From NCBI RefSeq assembly GCF_032490495.1, contig NZ_JAVYJB010000011.1, positions 44,080 to 108,079 of the forward strand: a stretch of 64,000 nucleotides of DNA, read 5' to 3'. Within the stretch, counting starts at the first letter, position 1. Every line of letters begins with the position of its first letter. Position numbers and translations under genes: made by a program. The notes below the pieces were generated by a model, which saw only the letters and a program-made list of their open reading frames with translations, made no database searches and was not told where the DNA came from. Shown here in pieces: positions 8,768 to 18,117 of this stretch. The DNA comes from Pilosibacter fragilis. Lineage in GTDB: Bacteria > Bacillota > Clostridia > Lachnospirales > Lachnospiraceae.

Positions 8768-9859
8768 ATGGCAGATGTTTTATCACAAAGCCAGATAGAT
8801 GCACTTTTAAAATCCATGAGTGCGGATGCACCAGCACAGGAAAAGAAAACCGAATCTGTACAGCCTCTGTCACCAGAAGAAAAGAACTATATTAAATACG
8901 ACTTTTTCAGCCCGAGGAAATTCACAAAAGAAAAAATGAAGATCCTCAGGAGTGTATTTGAGAATTATGCACGTATTCTTACTTCCCAGATCAACGGTAT
9001 TTTCCGCGTGATGACGGACATAACGGTGCTGGATGTACAGGAAAGAAGGTATTACGAATACGTAAATGCCCTTCACGAAAACGACTGCATGACAATGATA
9101 GACGCATCAATAGCAGGAGAAGAAAAAATGAGTGTTCCACTGATGCTGTTTGTAACTCCGGGTATGGTGATTACACTGATCAACCATATGCTGGGGGGCG
9201 AAGATGTTGTAGCAGTAGAGGATGATTACCGGTATTCCGACGTGGAACGTGCTTTGTACAAGCGGATTGTAGAATATATGACAGGTACCTTAAAGGATGG
9301 ATTTTCGAATTATGTGAGCATTGTTTTTTCCGTAGAACATGTAGAAGAAAATCCAACCATGGTCCAGGATGTAGGTCTGGATGAAACAGTAGCCATTATC
9401 ATTTTAAATGTGGACATATCTGGACAGGCACAGGAAAAAGTAAAGATCTGCCTTCCGGGCAATCTTCTTACGGTGATCTTTCACAGTATTGACAACCGCA
9501 AGCACCTGGCAAGAGGATTTTCTTATCAGGATAATAAAGAGAAGATCATGGATAATATCCGTTACTCCAAACTGCCTATTACAGGACAGCTTGGCACGGT
9601 ACAGCTGGATCTGAAAGGACTTTATCAGATCCAGGTAGGAGATGTGATCGATCTTGGAAAGCCAAAAGACAGTCCGGTCAGACTTTTTGTAGGACGTCAG
9701 CCTTGGTTTACAGGACAAATGGGATGTTATAAGAAAAATGTGGCTGTGAAGATTGAAAAATGCATTGCGTCACAAATAGAAGAAAAGAAAACGGATATAA
9801 TGCCGCAGAAGGAAGAAGATCCTGATAACAGTGACGGATCTGTAAAAGAACAAGGATAA
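8768..9859 (+). CDS. fliM: Flagellar motor switch protein FliM
   Basis: 363 residues. FliM is the C-ring protein that receives phospho-CheY. The N-terminal CheY-binding peptide is present as LSQSQIDALLKS. The middle CheC-like domain (about residues 40-230) binds FliG, and the C-terminal SpoA-type domain (VQLDLKGLYQIQVGDVIDLGKP) pairs with FliY. A 30-residue charged tail follows. GAGAGGTCAGGA precedes the ATG. Length and domain order are normal. A small gap of 56 bases separates it from cheY. Confidence 0.96.
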   Translation: MADVLSQSQIDALLKSMSADAPAQEKKTESVQPLSPEEKNYIKYDFFSPRKFTKEKMKILRSVFENYARILTSQINGIFRVMTDITVLDVQERRYYEYVNALHENDCMTMIDASIAGEEKMSVPLMLFVTPGMVITLINHMLGGEDVVAVEDDYRYSDVERALYKRIVEYMTGTLKDGFSNYVSIVFSVEHVEENPTMVQDVGLDETVAIIILNVDISGQAQEKVKICLPGNLLTVIFHSIDNRKHLARGFSYQDNKEKIMDNIRYSKLPITGQLGTVQLDLKGLYQIQVGDVIDLGKPKDSPVRLFVGRQPWFTGQMGCYKKNVAVKIEKCIASQIEEKKTDIMPQKEEDPDNSDGSVKEQG

Positions 9860-9915
9860 ATACGCTCCGGAATACGGGAGTATAAATAAGAATGAAGGAA
9901 GAAGAGGAATAAGAA

Positions 9916-10278
9916 ATGGCTAAGATAATGCTGGTAGACGATGCTGCTTTTATGAGGATGATGATCAAGAAAGCTCTCAGTTCAAGTGGATATAACGATT
10001 TTATCGAGGCACAGGATGGGGCAGAAGCAGTAAAAAAATACAGTGAGGAAAAACCGGACATGGTAATTATGGATATCACCATGCCAAATATGGACGGGCT
10101 TCAGGCTTTGAAAAAAATTCGTGAAGGTGATCCAAATGCCAAAGTTGTTATGTGTACAGCAATGGGACAGGAAAGCATGGTTGTAGATGCGATCAAATCA
10201 GGTGCCCGTGATTTTGTGGTGAAGCCTTTTGATGCACAGAGAATTGTAAAAACTGTAAATGACATTTTAGGAAAATGA
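9916..10278 (+). CDS. cheY: Chemotaxis response regulator CheY
   Basis: 120 residues, a stand-alone receiver domain. The acidic pair D8-D9, phosphoacceptor D53 (VIMDITMPNMDG), the Thr of MCTAMG and the Lys of VVKPF are all present, so it should be phosphorylated by CheA and bind FliM. Its place between fliM and fliY resembles Bacillus-type operons, where cheY lies beside the switch genes rather than beside cheA. The flgC start region overlaps its stop, indicating tight coupling. Confidence 0.95.
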   Translation: MAKIMLVDDAAFMRMMIKKALSSSGYNDFIEAQDGAEAVKKYSEEKPDMVIMDITMPNMDGLQALKKIREGDPNAKVVMCTAMGQESMVVDAIKSGARDFVVKPFDAQRIVKTVNDILGK

Positions 10279-10298
10279 TCCATAAGGAGGGAACTGTT

Positions 10299-10748
10299 AT
10301 GGCATTTTTAGGTTCATTCGATATAAGCGCTTCTGGAATGAGCGCACAGCGTGTCAGGATGGATATTGCGGCAGAAAACATAGCAAATATGGACACAACG
10401 CGGACAGAGTCAGGTGGTCCATACCGAAGGAAAAATGTACTTCTTGAAAGCTATTCAGATACGTCTTTTGCCCAGGCAATGGAAAATGCAGCACGGGGAA
10501 AAGGAATAACCAGCCGTCATGCAGGAGTAAGAGTTTCTGGCATTGTGGAAGATGACAGAGAAGCTAAGAAAGTTTACAATCCGGATCATCCGGATGCGGA
10601 TGCAGACGGCTATGTGACTATGCCAAATGTGGATGTGCTGAAGGAAACGGTAGACAGCATGTCAGCGACCCGGTCTTATGAAGCAAATGTAACAGCGTTA
10701 AACGCAATTAAGCTGATGGCTCAGAAAGCACTGGAAATCGGTAAGTAG
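10299..10748 (+). CDS. flgC: Flagellar basal-body rod protein FlgC
   Basis: 149 residues, the size of proximal-rod protein FlgC. The N-terminus MAFLGSFDISASGMSAQRVR and IANMDTTRTESGGPYRRK are FlgC hallmarks, as is the C-terminal GYVTMPNVDVLKETVDSMSATRSYEANVTALNAIK. Start ATG 10299 has AAGGAGG eight bases upstream; the in-frame ATG 10275, which overlaps the cheY stop, is less likely. The location is odd: flgC normally lies with flgB and fliE before fliF, outside this window, so this could be a moved gene or a second copy. Confidence 0.93.
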   Translation: MAFLGSFDISASGMSAQRVRMDIAAENIANMDTTRTESGGPYRRKNVLLESYSDTSFAQAMENAARGKGITSRHAGVRVSGIVEDDREAKKVYNPDHPDADADGYVTMPNVDVLKETVDSMSATRSYEANVTALNAIKLMAQKALEIGK

Positions 10749-10768
10749 AAAACAGGAGGAAAATAAGA

Positions 10769-12070
10769 ATGGGTGCACTCAGCTTTAATGAGATGGAAAT
10801 AGATGCTCTTGGGGAGATGATGAATATCAGCCTCGGAGCATCAGCGACAGCAATGTCTACCCTTTTAGGATCTACCGTTCACATTACGACTCCAAAGGTA
10901 AAGATCCTTACAAGGGATCAGTTTGAGTTTAAAAAGCTGGAACCGGCAGTAGGAGTAGAGATCGCTTATGTAGAGGGACTGGAAGGAAGCAATATTATGA
11001 TGTTCAGCAGAAATGACGTGCGCATCATAGTAGGAACCCTTCTGGGCGAAGAGGTACCAGATGATAAATTTGAACTGGATGAGATCAACAGAAGTGCTAT
11101 TTGTGAGGTAATGAACCAGATGATGGGTGCTTCAGCAACGGCACTTTCAGAATTTTTGAAATTTACAGTTAATATATCCACACCAGTTTCTTTTGAGATC
11201 ACAGACGCAGAAAGCTTTAAAAACAAGTATTTTCCGGAAGCAATTCCTATGGTGGTCATTTCCTTTACCCTTGAGATCGAAGGAAAGCTGAAAAGTGAGT
11301 TTTTAAATATTATGCCGGAAAAGCTTGCCAAAAGGCTTTTGGAACCATTTGAGATATCCCTGGAAGAAGCAGCAGAGGTTCAGACAGAAGATAAGGAGTC
11401 AGGATCAAAGGCAGTAGAAGAAACTGCAGAGAAGGTAATAGAAGAGGCAGCAGAGAAAGAAAAAACGCAGCCTGATCCAGAACCAGCACCTACACCGCAG
11501 CCAGAACCGGCCCCACAGCCAGCACCGGCCCCGCAGCCAGCACCGGTCCCACAGCCAGCATCTACACCGCAGCCAGCACCTACATCGCAGCCGGTATATT
11601 CCCAGATTCCAGCTGGTATTTCTGCAGATATGAATCCGGCTATTTTACAGCTTTTGAATCAGATGCAGCAGTCACAGGTGCAGATGATGCAGCTGATGCA
11701 GGATATGGAAAAACGGGAACAGGAAGGGAAAAAGGAATCCAGGGAACCTGCCCTGATCCGGCCGGCCAATGCGCCTGGTCTTGAATCTTCTGGAAGTGAA
11801 AATGGAGAAGAAAGCGCCAACCAGGAAATGCTCATGAAGGTGCCGTTGGAGATATCAGTGGAAATAGGACGCACTAAGAAATTGGTAAAGGATATTCTGG
11901 AGTTTACCCAGGGATCTCTTGTAGTCCTGGACAAAATGGCAGGAGAACAGGCAGACCTGTATGTAAATGGACAGTGTGTTGCCAGGGGAGATATTGTAGT
12001 AGTAGAGGATAATTTTGGTATCCGTATTACCGATATTGTAACCAGGGATATCAATCCGGAGAGCCCTTAA
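10769..12070 (+). CDS. fliY: Flagellar motor switch phosphatase FliY
   Basis: 433 residues. The N-terminal half (to about residue 200) is a CheC-type phosphatase module with two active-site helices (EMMNISLGASATAMSTLL and EVMNQMMGASATALSEFL), which in FliY dephosphorylate CheY-P at the switch. A low-complexity linker rich in Pro/Ala/Gln (about 235-285) and a Gln/Met-rich helix follow. The C-terminal 90 residues are a FliN/SpoA domain (VPLEISVEIGRTKKLVKDIL ... GDIVVVEDNFGIRITDI) that builds the C-ring. The fliO ATG starts one base after its stop. Confidence 0.96.
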   Translation: MGALSFNEMEIDALGEMMNISLGASATAMSTLLGSTVHITTPKVKILTRDQFEFKKLEPAVGVEIAYVEGLEGSNIMMFSRNDVRIIVGTLLGEEVPDDKFELDEINRSAICEVMNQMMGASATALSEFLKFTVNISTPVSFEITDAESFKNKYFPEAIPMVVISFTLEIEGKLKSEFLNIMPEKLAKRLLEPFEISLEEAAEVQTEDKESGSKAVEETAEKVIEEAAEKEKTQPDPEPAPTPQPEPAPQPAPAPQPAPVPQPASTPQPAPTSQPVYSQIPAGISADMNPAILQLLNQMQQSQVQMMQLMQDMEKREQEGKKESREPALIRPANAPGLESSGSENGEESANQEMLMKVPLEISVEIGRTKKLVKDILEFTQGSLVVLDKMAGEQADLYVNGQCVARGDIVVVEDNFGIRITDIVTRDINPESP

Positions 12071-12071
12071 T

Positions 12072-12338
12072 ATGATAACAGATATTGTTTCTACAACAGG
12101 TATGCTGCTTGCTTTTGTAGTCATTTTGTTTTTGGCATGGCAGGCAAGCCGGTACCTGGGGAAAAACGCCCCTTATGGAAATAAGGGGGGAAAGATGCGG
12201 ATACTGGAACAACTAAAAGTAGGAAATGATCAGTACATTATTCTTCTTAAACTGGATGAAAACCAATATCTGCTTGGGACTAGTCAGACGGGGATCCAGG
12301 TTCTGGAACGGTTTAAGGAGGAGAAAACGAATGAATGA
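12072..12338 (+). CDS. fliO: Flagellar biosynthesis protein FliO
   Basis: 88 residues: one N-terminal membrane helix (GMLLAFVVILFLAWQASRYL) and a short cytoplasmic domain with MRILEQLKVGNDQYIILLKLDENQYL, typical of the FliO/FliZ family that helps assemble the FliPQR export gate. It is shorter than Bacillus FliZ and has no cleavable signal region, like many clostridial forms. fliP begins eight bases before its stop. The call rests on the pattern and position just before fliP. Confidence 0.9.
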   Translation: MITDIVSTTGMLLAFVVILFLAWQASRYLGKNAPYGNKGGKMRILEQLKVGNDQYIILLKLDENQYLLGTSQTGIQVLERFKEEKTNE

Positions 12339-12987
12339 GCTGATTACAGGCTTAAATGGAGGAAATGTTCCTGCGCTGGATATTATCATGCTGCTTACCT
12401 TTGCAGCATTGCTTCCTTCCATTGTGGTTATGATGAGTTCCTTTATGCGTATTATAATCATACTTTCTTTTACGAGAAATGCAATGGGAGTCCAGCAGAC
12501 ACCGCCTAATATGGTATTAACAGGCATGGCACTTTTTTTGTCGCTGTATATTATGAGTCCGGTTATAGGCCAGATCAATACGGTTGCCTACGAGCCCTAT
12601 AAAAATGGGGAGATCACACAGCAGGAGGCAGTAAGCCGCATGGCAGATCCACTGAAGCAATTCATGCTTCGCAATACAGAGAAGGATACGCTGGATCATT
12701 TTGTACAGATGTCAAAACAGGAAGTTAAGAAAGATGTGAAAGAATATCCTCTTACTGTTGTTGTACCAGCTTTTATGACCAGCGAATTAAAAAAAGGGTT
12801 TCTTGCAGGATTTCTGATTTATCTTCCATTTCTGCTTATAGATATAGTGGTGTCTACCACCCTTATGTCCATGGGTATGGTAATGCTTCCGCCAACTATG
12901 GTCTCTCTTCCCTTTAAGTTACTTTTATTTATTACAGTAAATGGCTGGGAACTTTTATTTTCCAGTCTGGTACAAAGCTTCCGGTAG
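12331..12987 (+). CDS. fliP: Flagellar export gate protein FliP
   Basis: 218 residues, starting at ATG 12331 behind AAGGAGG and overlapping fliO. The open frame extends further upstream inside fliO, but that part is not FliP. Family motifs: MMSSFMRIIIILSFTRNAMG, QQTPPNMVLTGMALFLS, and the C-terminal SMGMVMLPPTMVSLPFKLLLF. Four hydrophobic segments are visible. Five copies of FliP form the core of the export gate. No cleavable signal peptide is seen, matching the short Firmicutes forms. Confidence 0.97.
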   Translation: MNELITGLNGGNVPALDIIMLLTFAALLPSIVVMMSSFMRIIIILSFTRNAMGVQQTPPNMVLTGMALFLSLYIMSPVIGQINTVAYEPYKNGEITQQEAVSRMADPLKQFMLRNTEKDTLDHFVQMSKQEVKKDVKEYPLTVVVPAFMTSELKKGFLAGFLIYLPFLLIDIVVSTTLMSMGMVMLPPTMVSLPFKLLLFITVNGWELLFSSLVQSFR

Positions 12988-13002
12988 GAAAGAGGTGGGA
13001 AT

Positions 13003-13266
13003 ATGACAGAAGTGCAGATCCTGGATATCATGTATGAAGCATTCCAGCTGGCAATGAAGCTGTCGCTGCCATTTCTGTTGATCAGTATGATCGTAGGTGT
13101 GGTCATTGCTGTTTTTCAGGCAGCCACACAGATCAATGAACAGACAATGACATTTGTCCCCAAGCTGCTGGCTATTATGGTGCTTTTAGGTTTTTTAGGA
13201 AGTTCTATGCTGGTCATGCTTCAGGAATTTTTTCAATACATAGTGGAATTGATCGCAAAGGGGTAA
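13003..13266 (+). CDS. fliQ: Flagellar export gate protein FliQ
   Basis: 87 residues with two hydrophobic helices. The stretch LPFLLISMIVGVVIAVFQAA followed by TQINEQTMTFVPKLLAI is the FliQ signature. It wraps around the FliP-FliR core of the export gate. AGAGGTGGGA lies before the ATG, fifteen bases after fliP, and fliR follows nine bases later. Confidence 0.97.
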   Translation: MTEVQILDIMYEAFQLAMKLSLPFLLISMIVGVVIAVFQAATQINEQTMTFVPKLLAIMVLLGFLGSSMLVMLQEFFQYIVELIAKG

Positions 13267-13275
13267 AGAAGATCT

Positions 13276-14034
13276 ATGTTTATCACATTTTCAATGGCAG
13301 TGATGCGTATGAGCGGAGCCATCGGATTCAATCCCCTTTTTGGAAAAAGTAATTTTCCTGTAAAAATAAGGGCATATTTTATTTTTGCCCTGTCACTGCT
13401 CCTGTATCTGTCTGCAGACCAGACCCAGATGGCATATCCGGGATCAATGGCAGAATACATCCTGATGCTTGCGGGAGAGCTTTTTCTTGGGGCAGTGTTA
13501 GCCTTTGCAATGGAACTGGCATTCCTTACGATCCGGTTTGCTTCTTCCATTATGGATTATTCAATGGGACTTAGCATGGCTCAGGTTTATGATCCCCAGT
13601 ATGGAACCCAGTCAACGGTCAGTTCCGGTATTTATTATGCATTTATGGTACTGATCTTTTTTGCCAGCAACAGTCATTTGCGGCTGTTAGCATTGTTTTA
13701 CCAGTCGGTACAGCTGATCCCTTTTGGAAAAGTGACATTTAATCCCATGCTGGTCCATGTGATCACAGCTGGATTCTGCCAGGGGATCCTTACTGGTATG
13801 CAGTTTGCATTTCCAATGATAGCAATTGAGCTTGTATCAGAACTGGCAATGGGGATTCTGATGCGTATCATTCCCCAGATCAATGTTTTTACGGTAAATT
13901 TCCAGGTAAAGATCATAATGGGGCTTTTGATGATGCTGCTACTGTTTTCGCCAATGGCAGATTATATAGATACCATCTTTACATATATGTATCAGATGAT
14001 GTGGAAGCTTTTAAGCAATATGAAACCAGTCTGA
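13276..14034 (+). CDS. fliR: Flagellar export gate protein FliR
   Basis: 252 residues, strongly hydrophobic with about six membrane segments. Motifs: MRMSGAIGFNPLFGKSNFPV near the start, SMGLSMAQVYDPQYGTQSTV in the middle, and RIIPQINVFTVNFQVKIIMGL near the end, all typical of FliR. It caps the FliP5-FliQ4-FliR1 assembly through which axial proteins leave the cytoplasm. It lies between fliQ and flhB. Length and motifs are normal. Confidence 0.96.
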   Translation: MFITFSMAVMRMSGAIGFNPLFGKSNFPVKIRAYFIFALSLLLYLSADQTQMAYPGSMAEYILMLAGELFLGAVLAFAMELAFLTIRFASSIMDYSMGLSMAQVYDPQYGTQSTVSSGIYYAFMVLIFFASNSHLRLLALFYQSVQLIPFGKVTFNPMLVHVITAGFCQGILTGMQFAFPMIAIELVSELAMGILMRIIPQINVFTVNFQVKIIMGLLMMLLLFSPMADYIDTIFTYMYQMMWKLLSNMKPV

Positions 14035-14051
14035 AAGGAGTGTCATAGAAG

Positions 14052-15125
14052 ATGGGACAGAGTGGCCAGGAGAAAACCGAACAGCCTACCGCCAAAAAGC
14101 GGCGGGATGCCAGAAAAGAAGGAAATATCTTCCAAAGCAGGGATGTAGCTACCGTAGTGATCTTGGCTGGCATATTTTTCGGGATCCGCATATGGCTTCC
14201 TTTTATATATGGACAGATGAAAAATTATATGACCTGGGTCATAGATGGAGCAGCCCGGTCCTCAGAAGATATGCTTTCAGCCAGTCTTGTTTTTGTTACA
14301 CTGTCTGTGTTTTTAAAATGTGCGCTTCCTCTGTTGCTTTTAGCCCTTTTACTTGGAATTGTGGCGCATGGAGTACAAACACGTTTTAATGTATCCTTTA
14401 AATCCATCCGGCCAAAATGGAACAGGCTTAATCCTCTTTCAGGCATAAAACGTCTGTTTTCCATGAAAAATGCAGTAGAGTTGGTGAAAAACTCCATCAA
14501 GATAACACTGCTGCTGGTATTGCTTTACAACATACTGAAGCAGGATCTGCAGCCCATGGCATCAATGATCGATATGAGTCCTGCAGCATCTGCGGCTTAT
14601 ATGATGAAAATGATCTTTGATCTGCTGATACGTGTATGTATTGCCTTTATGGTCATTGCCTTTGGCGATTATCTGTATCAGCGCTGGGAATATGAAAAAG
14701 AGCTTCGCATGACAAAGCAGGAAGTAAAAGATGAGTATAAACAGACAGAAGGTAATCCTGAGATTAAAAACAGGATCAAAAGCCTGCAGCGTCAGATGGC
14801 ATCCAGCAGGATGATGCAGAAGGTTCCCCAGGCAGATGTGATCATACGAAATCCTACCCATGTGGCCATTGCTTTAAAATATGATCCTGATCATGACAAT
14901 GCTCCGGTAGTACTTGCCAAGGGATTAGATGAACTGGCGTTAAGAATCGTAAAGGTGGGGGAAGAAAACAATGTTTATACCATTGAAAATAAACCACTTG
15001 CACGGGCTATGTACAATTCCTGTGAACTGGACAGGCCGATCCCCTCAGAATTTTATACGGCAGTAGCAGAAATCCTGGTATATCTGTATAAACAGGATAA
15101 CGGGAAAAATAAAGATAAAAAATAA
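14052..15125 (+). CDS. flhB: Export specificity-switch protein FlhB
   Basis: 357 residues. Four membrane helices in the N-terminal two thirds and a cytoplasmic domain with the self-cleaving NPTH motif at residues 267-270, cut between Asn and Pro to allow the switch from rod/hook to filament export. The N-terminus (GQEKTEQPTAKKRRDARKEG) is the usual FlhB start. The C-terminal part (LAKGLDELALRIVKVGEENN, then RPIPSEFYTAVAEILVYLY) is intact. A separate protein resembling only this C-terminal domain is encoded at 35611-35922. It is followed by flhA after a few bases. Confidence 0.97.
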   Translation: MGQSGQEKTEQPTAKKRRDARKEGNIFQSRDVATVVILAGIFFGIRIWLPFIYGQMKNYMTWVIDGAARSSEDMLSASLVFVTLSVFLKCALPLLLLALLLGIVAHGVQTRFNVSFKSIRPKWNRLNPLSGIKRLFSMKNAVELVKNSIKITLLLVLLYNILKQDLQPMASMIDMSPAASAAYMMKMIFDLLIRVCIAFMVIAFGDYLYQRWEYEKELRMTKQEVKDEYKQTEGNPEIKNRIKSLQRQMASSRMMQKVPQADVIIRNPTHVAIALKYDPDHDNAPVVLAKGLDELALRIVKVGEENNVYTIENKPLARAMYNSCELDRPIPSEFYTAVAEILVYLYKQDNGKNKDKK

Positions 15126-15146
15126 TAGTTGGAGATTAATGGACGA

Positions 15147-17270
15147 ATGAAACGGTTATTGAGTTACTCAGTGGTTATGTTTGTGATCACGATCATATTG
15201 CTTTTGATCATTCCCCTTCCGGCGGGACTGGTGGATGTGGCGATCATATTGAATATGTCCCTTTCCATGATGATCCTGGTAATAACCATGACCATTCGGG
15301 AGCCATTGGAATTCTCCATATTCCCCTCTCTTTTGCTTATTACCACGCTGTTCCGTCTGGGTATCAATGTTTCAACCACGAGAAATATCCTTTCTCAGGG
15401 AGGTTCATCAGGCCGTGTCATTGCTGCCTTTGGTGATTTCGTTTTAAGAGGAAACGTAGTAGTAGGTCTGATCATCTTCCTGATCATCGTGTTGATGCAG
15501 TTTATTGTTATCACAAAAGGTGCAGAACGAGTGGCAGAGGTGGCAGCCAGATTTAATCTGGATGCCATGCCGGGAAAACAGATGGCTATTGATGCAGACC
15601 TTAGTTCTGGCCTGATCAATGAAACACAGGCAAAGGAACGGCGTGCCAAGGTTCAGAGAGAAGCAGATTTTTATGGCGCAATGGATGGTGCGACTAAGAT
15701 CGTAAAGGGTGATGCAGTTATGTCACTTATCACAACTGCCATCAATCTGATCGGCGGCAGCATCATCGGTATTGTACAGTCCGGCAGCAGCATCTCAGCC
15801 GTGCTGAGTACCTATTCCATTGCGACAGTAGGTGATGGTCTGGTATCCCAGATACCGGCTCTTCTTATTTCTACTGCAACAGGAATGATCGTTACAAGAG
15901 CTGTTTCAGAAGGCAGCTTAAATGAAGATGTATCAAAGCAGTTTCTGGCCCAGCCTCATGCTATGATCGTTAGTGGTGCAGCAGTGGCGGTCATGGCTGT
16001 GATACCTGGAATGCCGGCAGTAAGGACTCTGGTTGTGGCTGCATGTCTTATGGGAAGCGGATTTTATCTTTCCGGAAAGATAAAAAAAGAGCCACAGGCA
16101 TTGTCACAAATGGCAATGGCTCCTTCTACCCAGCTTCAGGATTCCCCACAGGCTCAGGCAGCTGCTGCAAAAGAGGAAGTAAGTGAGGAAGAATATTTTA
16201 AAGATGTAAATAATGTATACAGCCTTCTTACACTGGAGCCAGTGGAGATCGAGTTTGGTTATAGTCTGATCCCTCTGGCAGATGAGTCAGTAGGCGGAAG
16301 GCTGATCAGCAGGATCGTTATATTCCGCCGCCAATATGCCCAGGATATGGGATTTGTGATCCCATCCATCCGGCTCCGGGACAGTTCTTCCCTGGGACCA
16401 AGTCAGTATAGTATTCGGATAAAAGGAGAAGAAATTGCAGGAGGAGAGATCCTGATTGATTATTTCCTTGCTCTGGAACCAGAGGAGGTGGAAGAAGAAA
16501 TTGAAGGTATTGAGGCCATTGAACCGGCATACGGTATACCCAGCAGGTGGATCAAGCCTGAAAACAGAGATCGGGCTGAATTATATGGTTATACGGTCAT
16601 TGATCCTCTGTCTGTATTGCTCATGCATCTTTCAGAAGTCATCCGGCAGCATTCATACGAACTGCTTACAAGACAGGAAGTGGTAAGGCTTACGGAAAAT
16701 CTGAAAAAAACAGCTCCTGAGCTGGTGGAAGAGGCAATACCACAGATGATCAGCTACAGTTATTTCCAGAGAGTTCTTACAAACCTTCTAAAAGAAGGAA
16801 TTCCGGTCCGTGACCTGGAGACCATTGTAGAGAATCTGATGCAGACAGCCTCAGAAACAGGTCTTCCTCCAAGAGAGCTGGACCAGACAGTAGAAAAGAT
16901 CAGGACAGCTCTTAAACGTACCATTACCCGCATGTACTGTACAGATGGATGCATGAAAGTCATCACACTGGATGCCCAGCTGGAACGGGAAATGGTCGCA
17001 TCCTTGTCAAAAGGGGAAAATGGCTTATATCTGGCATTAAACCCGGAAATGCTCCAGCATGTGATCCGGCAGCTGGCAGAGCAGATAAAAAAGTTCAGTG
17101 GTTTATCACAGAATCCGGTGATCCTGACTTCACAGGTTATGAGGATCCATTTTTACCATCTGGTAGAACCCTTTTATCCTAATATCAGGGTGCTTTCATT
17201 TAATGAGATCGCAAATAATGTGCAGATCCAGTCAATTGGAAATATAAGTACAATGAAAAAAGGATCATAA
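15147..17270 (+). CDS. flhA: Flagellar export gate protein FlhA
   Basis: 707 residues from ATG 15147; a TTG at 15129 is possible but GGAG at 15131-15134 favours 15147. The N-terminal half holds about eight membrane helices with the conserved FHIPEP-type loop (RFNLDAMPGKQMAIDADLSSG) and the lumenal/cytoplasmic loop KIVKGDAVMSLITTAIN. The C-terminal half is the cytoplasmic nonameric ring domain that binds chaperone-substrate complexes (VIDPLSVLLMHLSEVIRQH, ETIVENLMQTASETG). fliA follows directly. No flhF or flhG is found after it, unlike many Gram-positive operons. Confidence 0.97.
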   Translation: MKRLLSYSVVMFVITIILLLIIPLPAGLVDVAIILNMSLSMMILVITMTIREPLEFSIFPSLLLITTLFRLGINVSTTRNILSQGGSSGRVIAAFGDFVLRGNVVVGLIIFLIIVLMQFIVITKGAERVAEVAARFNLDAMPGKQMAIDADLSSGLINETQAKERRAKVQREADFYGAMDGATKIVKGDAVMSLITTAINLIGGSIIGIVQSGSSISAVLSTYSIATVGDGLVSQIPALLISTATGMIVTRAVSEGSLNEDVSKQFLAQPHAMIVSGAAVAVMAVIPGMPAVRTLVVAACLMGSGFYLSGKIKKEPQALSQMAMAPSTQLQDSPQAQAAAAKEEVSEEEYFKDVNNVYSLLTLEPVEIEFGYSLIPLADESVGGRLISRIVIFRRQYAQDMGFVIPSIRLRDSSSLGPSQYSIRIKGEEIAGGEILIDYFLALEPEEVEEEIEGIEAIEPAYGIPSRWIKPENRDRAELYGYTVIDPLSVLLMHLSEVIRQHSYELLTRQEVVRLTENLKKTAPELVEEAIPQMISYSYFQRVLTNLLKEGIPVRDLETIVENLMQTASETGLPPRELDQTVEKIRTALKRTITRMYCTDGCMKVITLDAQLEREMVASLSKGENGLYLALNPEMLQHVIRQLAEQIKKFSGLSQNPVILTSQVMRIHFYHLVEPFYPNIRVLSFNEIANNVQIQSIGNISTMKKGS

Positions 17271-17319
17271 GTGTACGGTCAAATGATATAAACAGCAGAT
17301 AACAGGAGTGAGTAAAGTT

Positions 17320-18117
17320 ATGGAAGATAAGCAGGAAAAGGCAGAGAAGGAGTTATTTGCGCTTTATAAAAAAACGAAAGATCCGGAAATAAAGAAAGAG
17401 ATCACAATGCAGTATCTGTACATAGCCAGAACCACGGCAACGAAACTATATGATCTTTATTCTACCACCATGCAGATGGAAGATGCAGTGAATGAAGGTG
17501 TGGTGGCGATCATAAAAGGGATCGATATGTATGATCCGGATAAAAACATTAAGTTTTCCACTTACATTACAACGCGGGTAAGAGGAGCAATGCTGGATTA
17601 TGTAAGAAAACAGGAGTGGATGCCCCGGGGATTTTACAAGCAGTTGGGGATTATAGAATCTGCATGCGAGGACATGAAGCGTGAATTAGGAAGAACACCA
17701 ACAGTTGATGAACTGGCAAAGCATCTTGGAATAGAAAAAAAACGCTGCCAGAGGATCATTTCCATGAAAAACAGGAGAAATATCCAGTCTCTTGATTTTT
17801 TACTGGAAAACCAGAATACATCCAATGGACTCCAGATCACAAACAACGATACCCAGGTACAGCCTGAGGAGGCATGCTTGTGGGAAGAGGATATGCGGGT
17901 GCTGGCAGAAGGCATAGCCCAGCTAAATGAAAAAGAGCAAAAAACACTGGCACTGCATTATATGGAAGGGTTGAAAATGGAACAGGTGGGCCGGGTCATA
18001 GGTGTCAGCCAGCCCAGAGCATCCCAGATCCACACGATCGCCTTGCGTAAGCTGCGCCATTTTATAGAAACAAAAAATGGAAAGGGGATAAAGTCAGATG
18101 TATCAGGGATTTTATAA
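17320..18117 (+). CDS. fliA: RNA polymerase sigma-28 factor FliA (SigD-type)
   Basis: 265 residues. Regions 2 (AVNEGVVAIIKGIDMYDPDKNIKFSTYITTRVRGAMLDYVRK), 3 (GRTPTVDELAKHLGI) and 4 (LNEKEQKTLALHYMEGLKMEQVGRVIGVSQPRASQIH) match the motility sigma family. It should direct transcription from the TTAT-N15-GCCGAWAA sites in this window and be held in check by the FlgM encoded at 33633-33944. ATG 17320 is preferred to GTG 17308 because AGGAG at 17304-17308 overlaps the latter. The next gene starts 20 bases before its stop. Quoted motifs are split here by region. Confidence 0.95.
   Translation: MEDKQEKAEKELFALYKKTKDPEIKKEITMQYLYIARTTATKLYDLYSTTMQMEDAVNEGVVAIIKGIDMYDPDKNIKFSTYITTRVRGAMLDYVRKQEWMPRGFYKQLGIIESACEDMKRELGRTPTVDELAKHLGIEKKRCQRIISMKNRRNIQSLDFLLENQNTSNGLQITNNDTQVQPEEACLWEEDMRVLAEGIAQLNEKEQKTLALHYMEGLKMEQVGRVIGVSQPRASQIHTIALRKLRHFIETKNGKGIKSDVSGIL

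Noticed and set aside
8521..8817. Minus-strand open frame with PASSA repeats opposite motB
   Set aside because: It is the shadow of the 15-base repeat in motB; no ribosome site and opposite a conserved gene.
12226..12330. Longer FliP start inside fliO
   Set aside because: The extra residues are the shifted frame of fliO; ATG 12331 has AAGGAGG and matches the family start.
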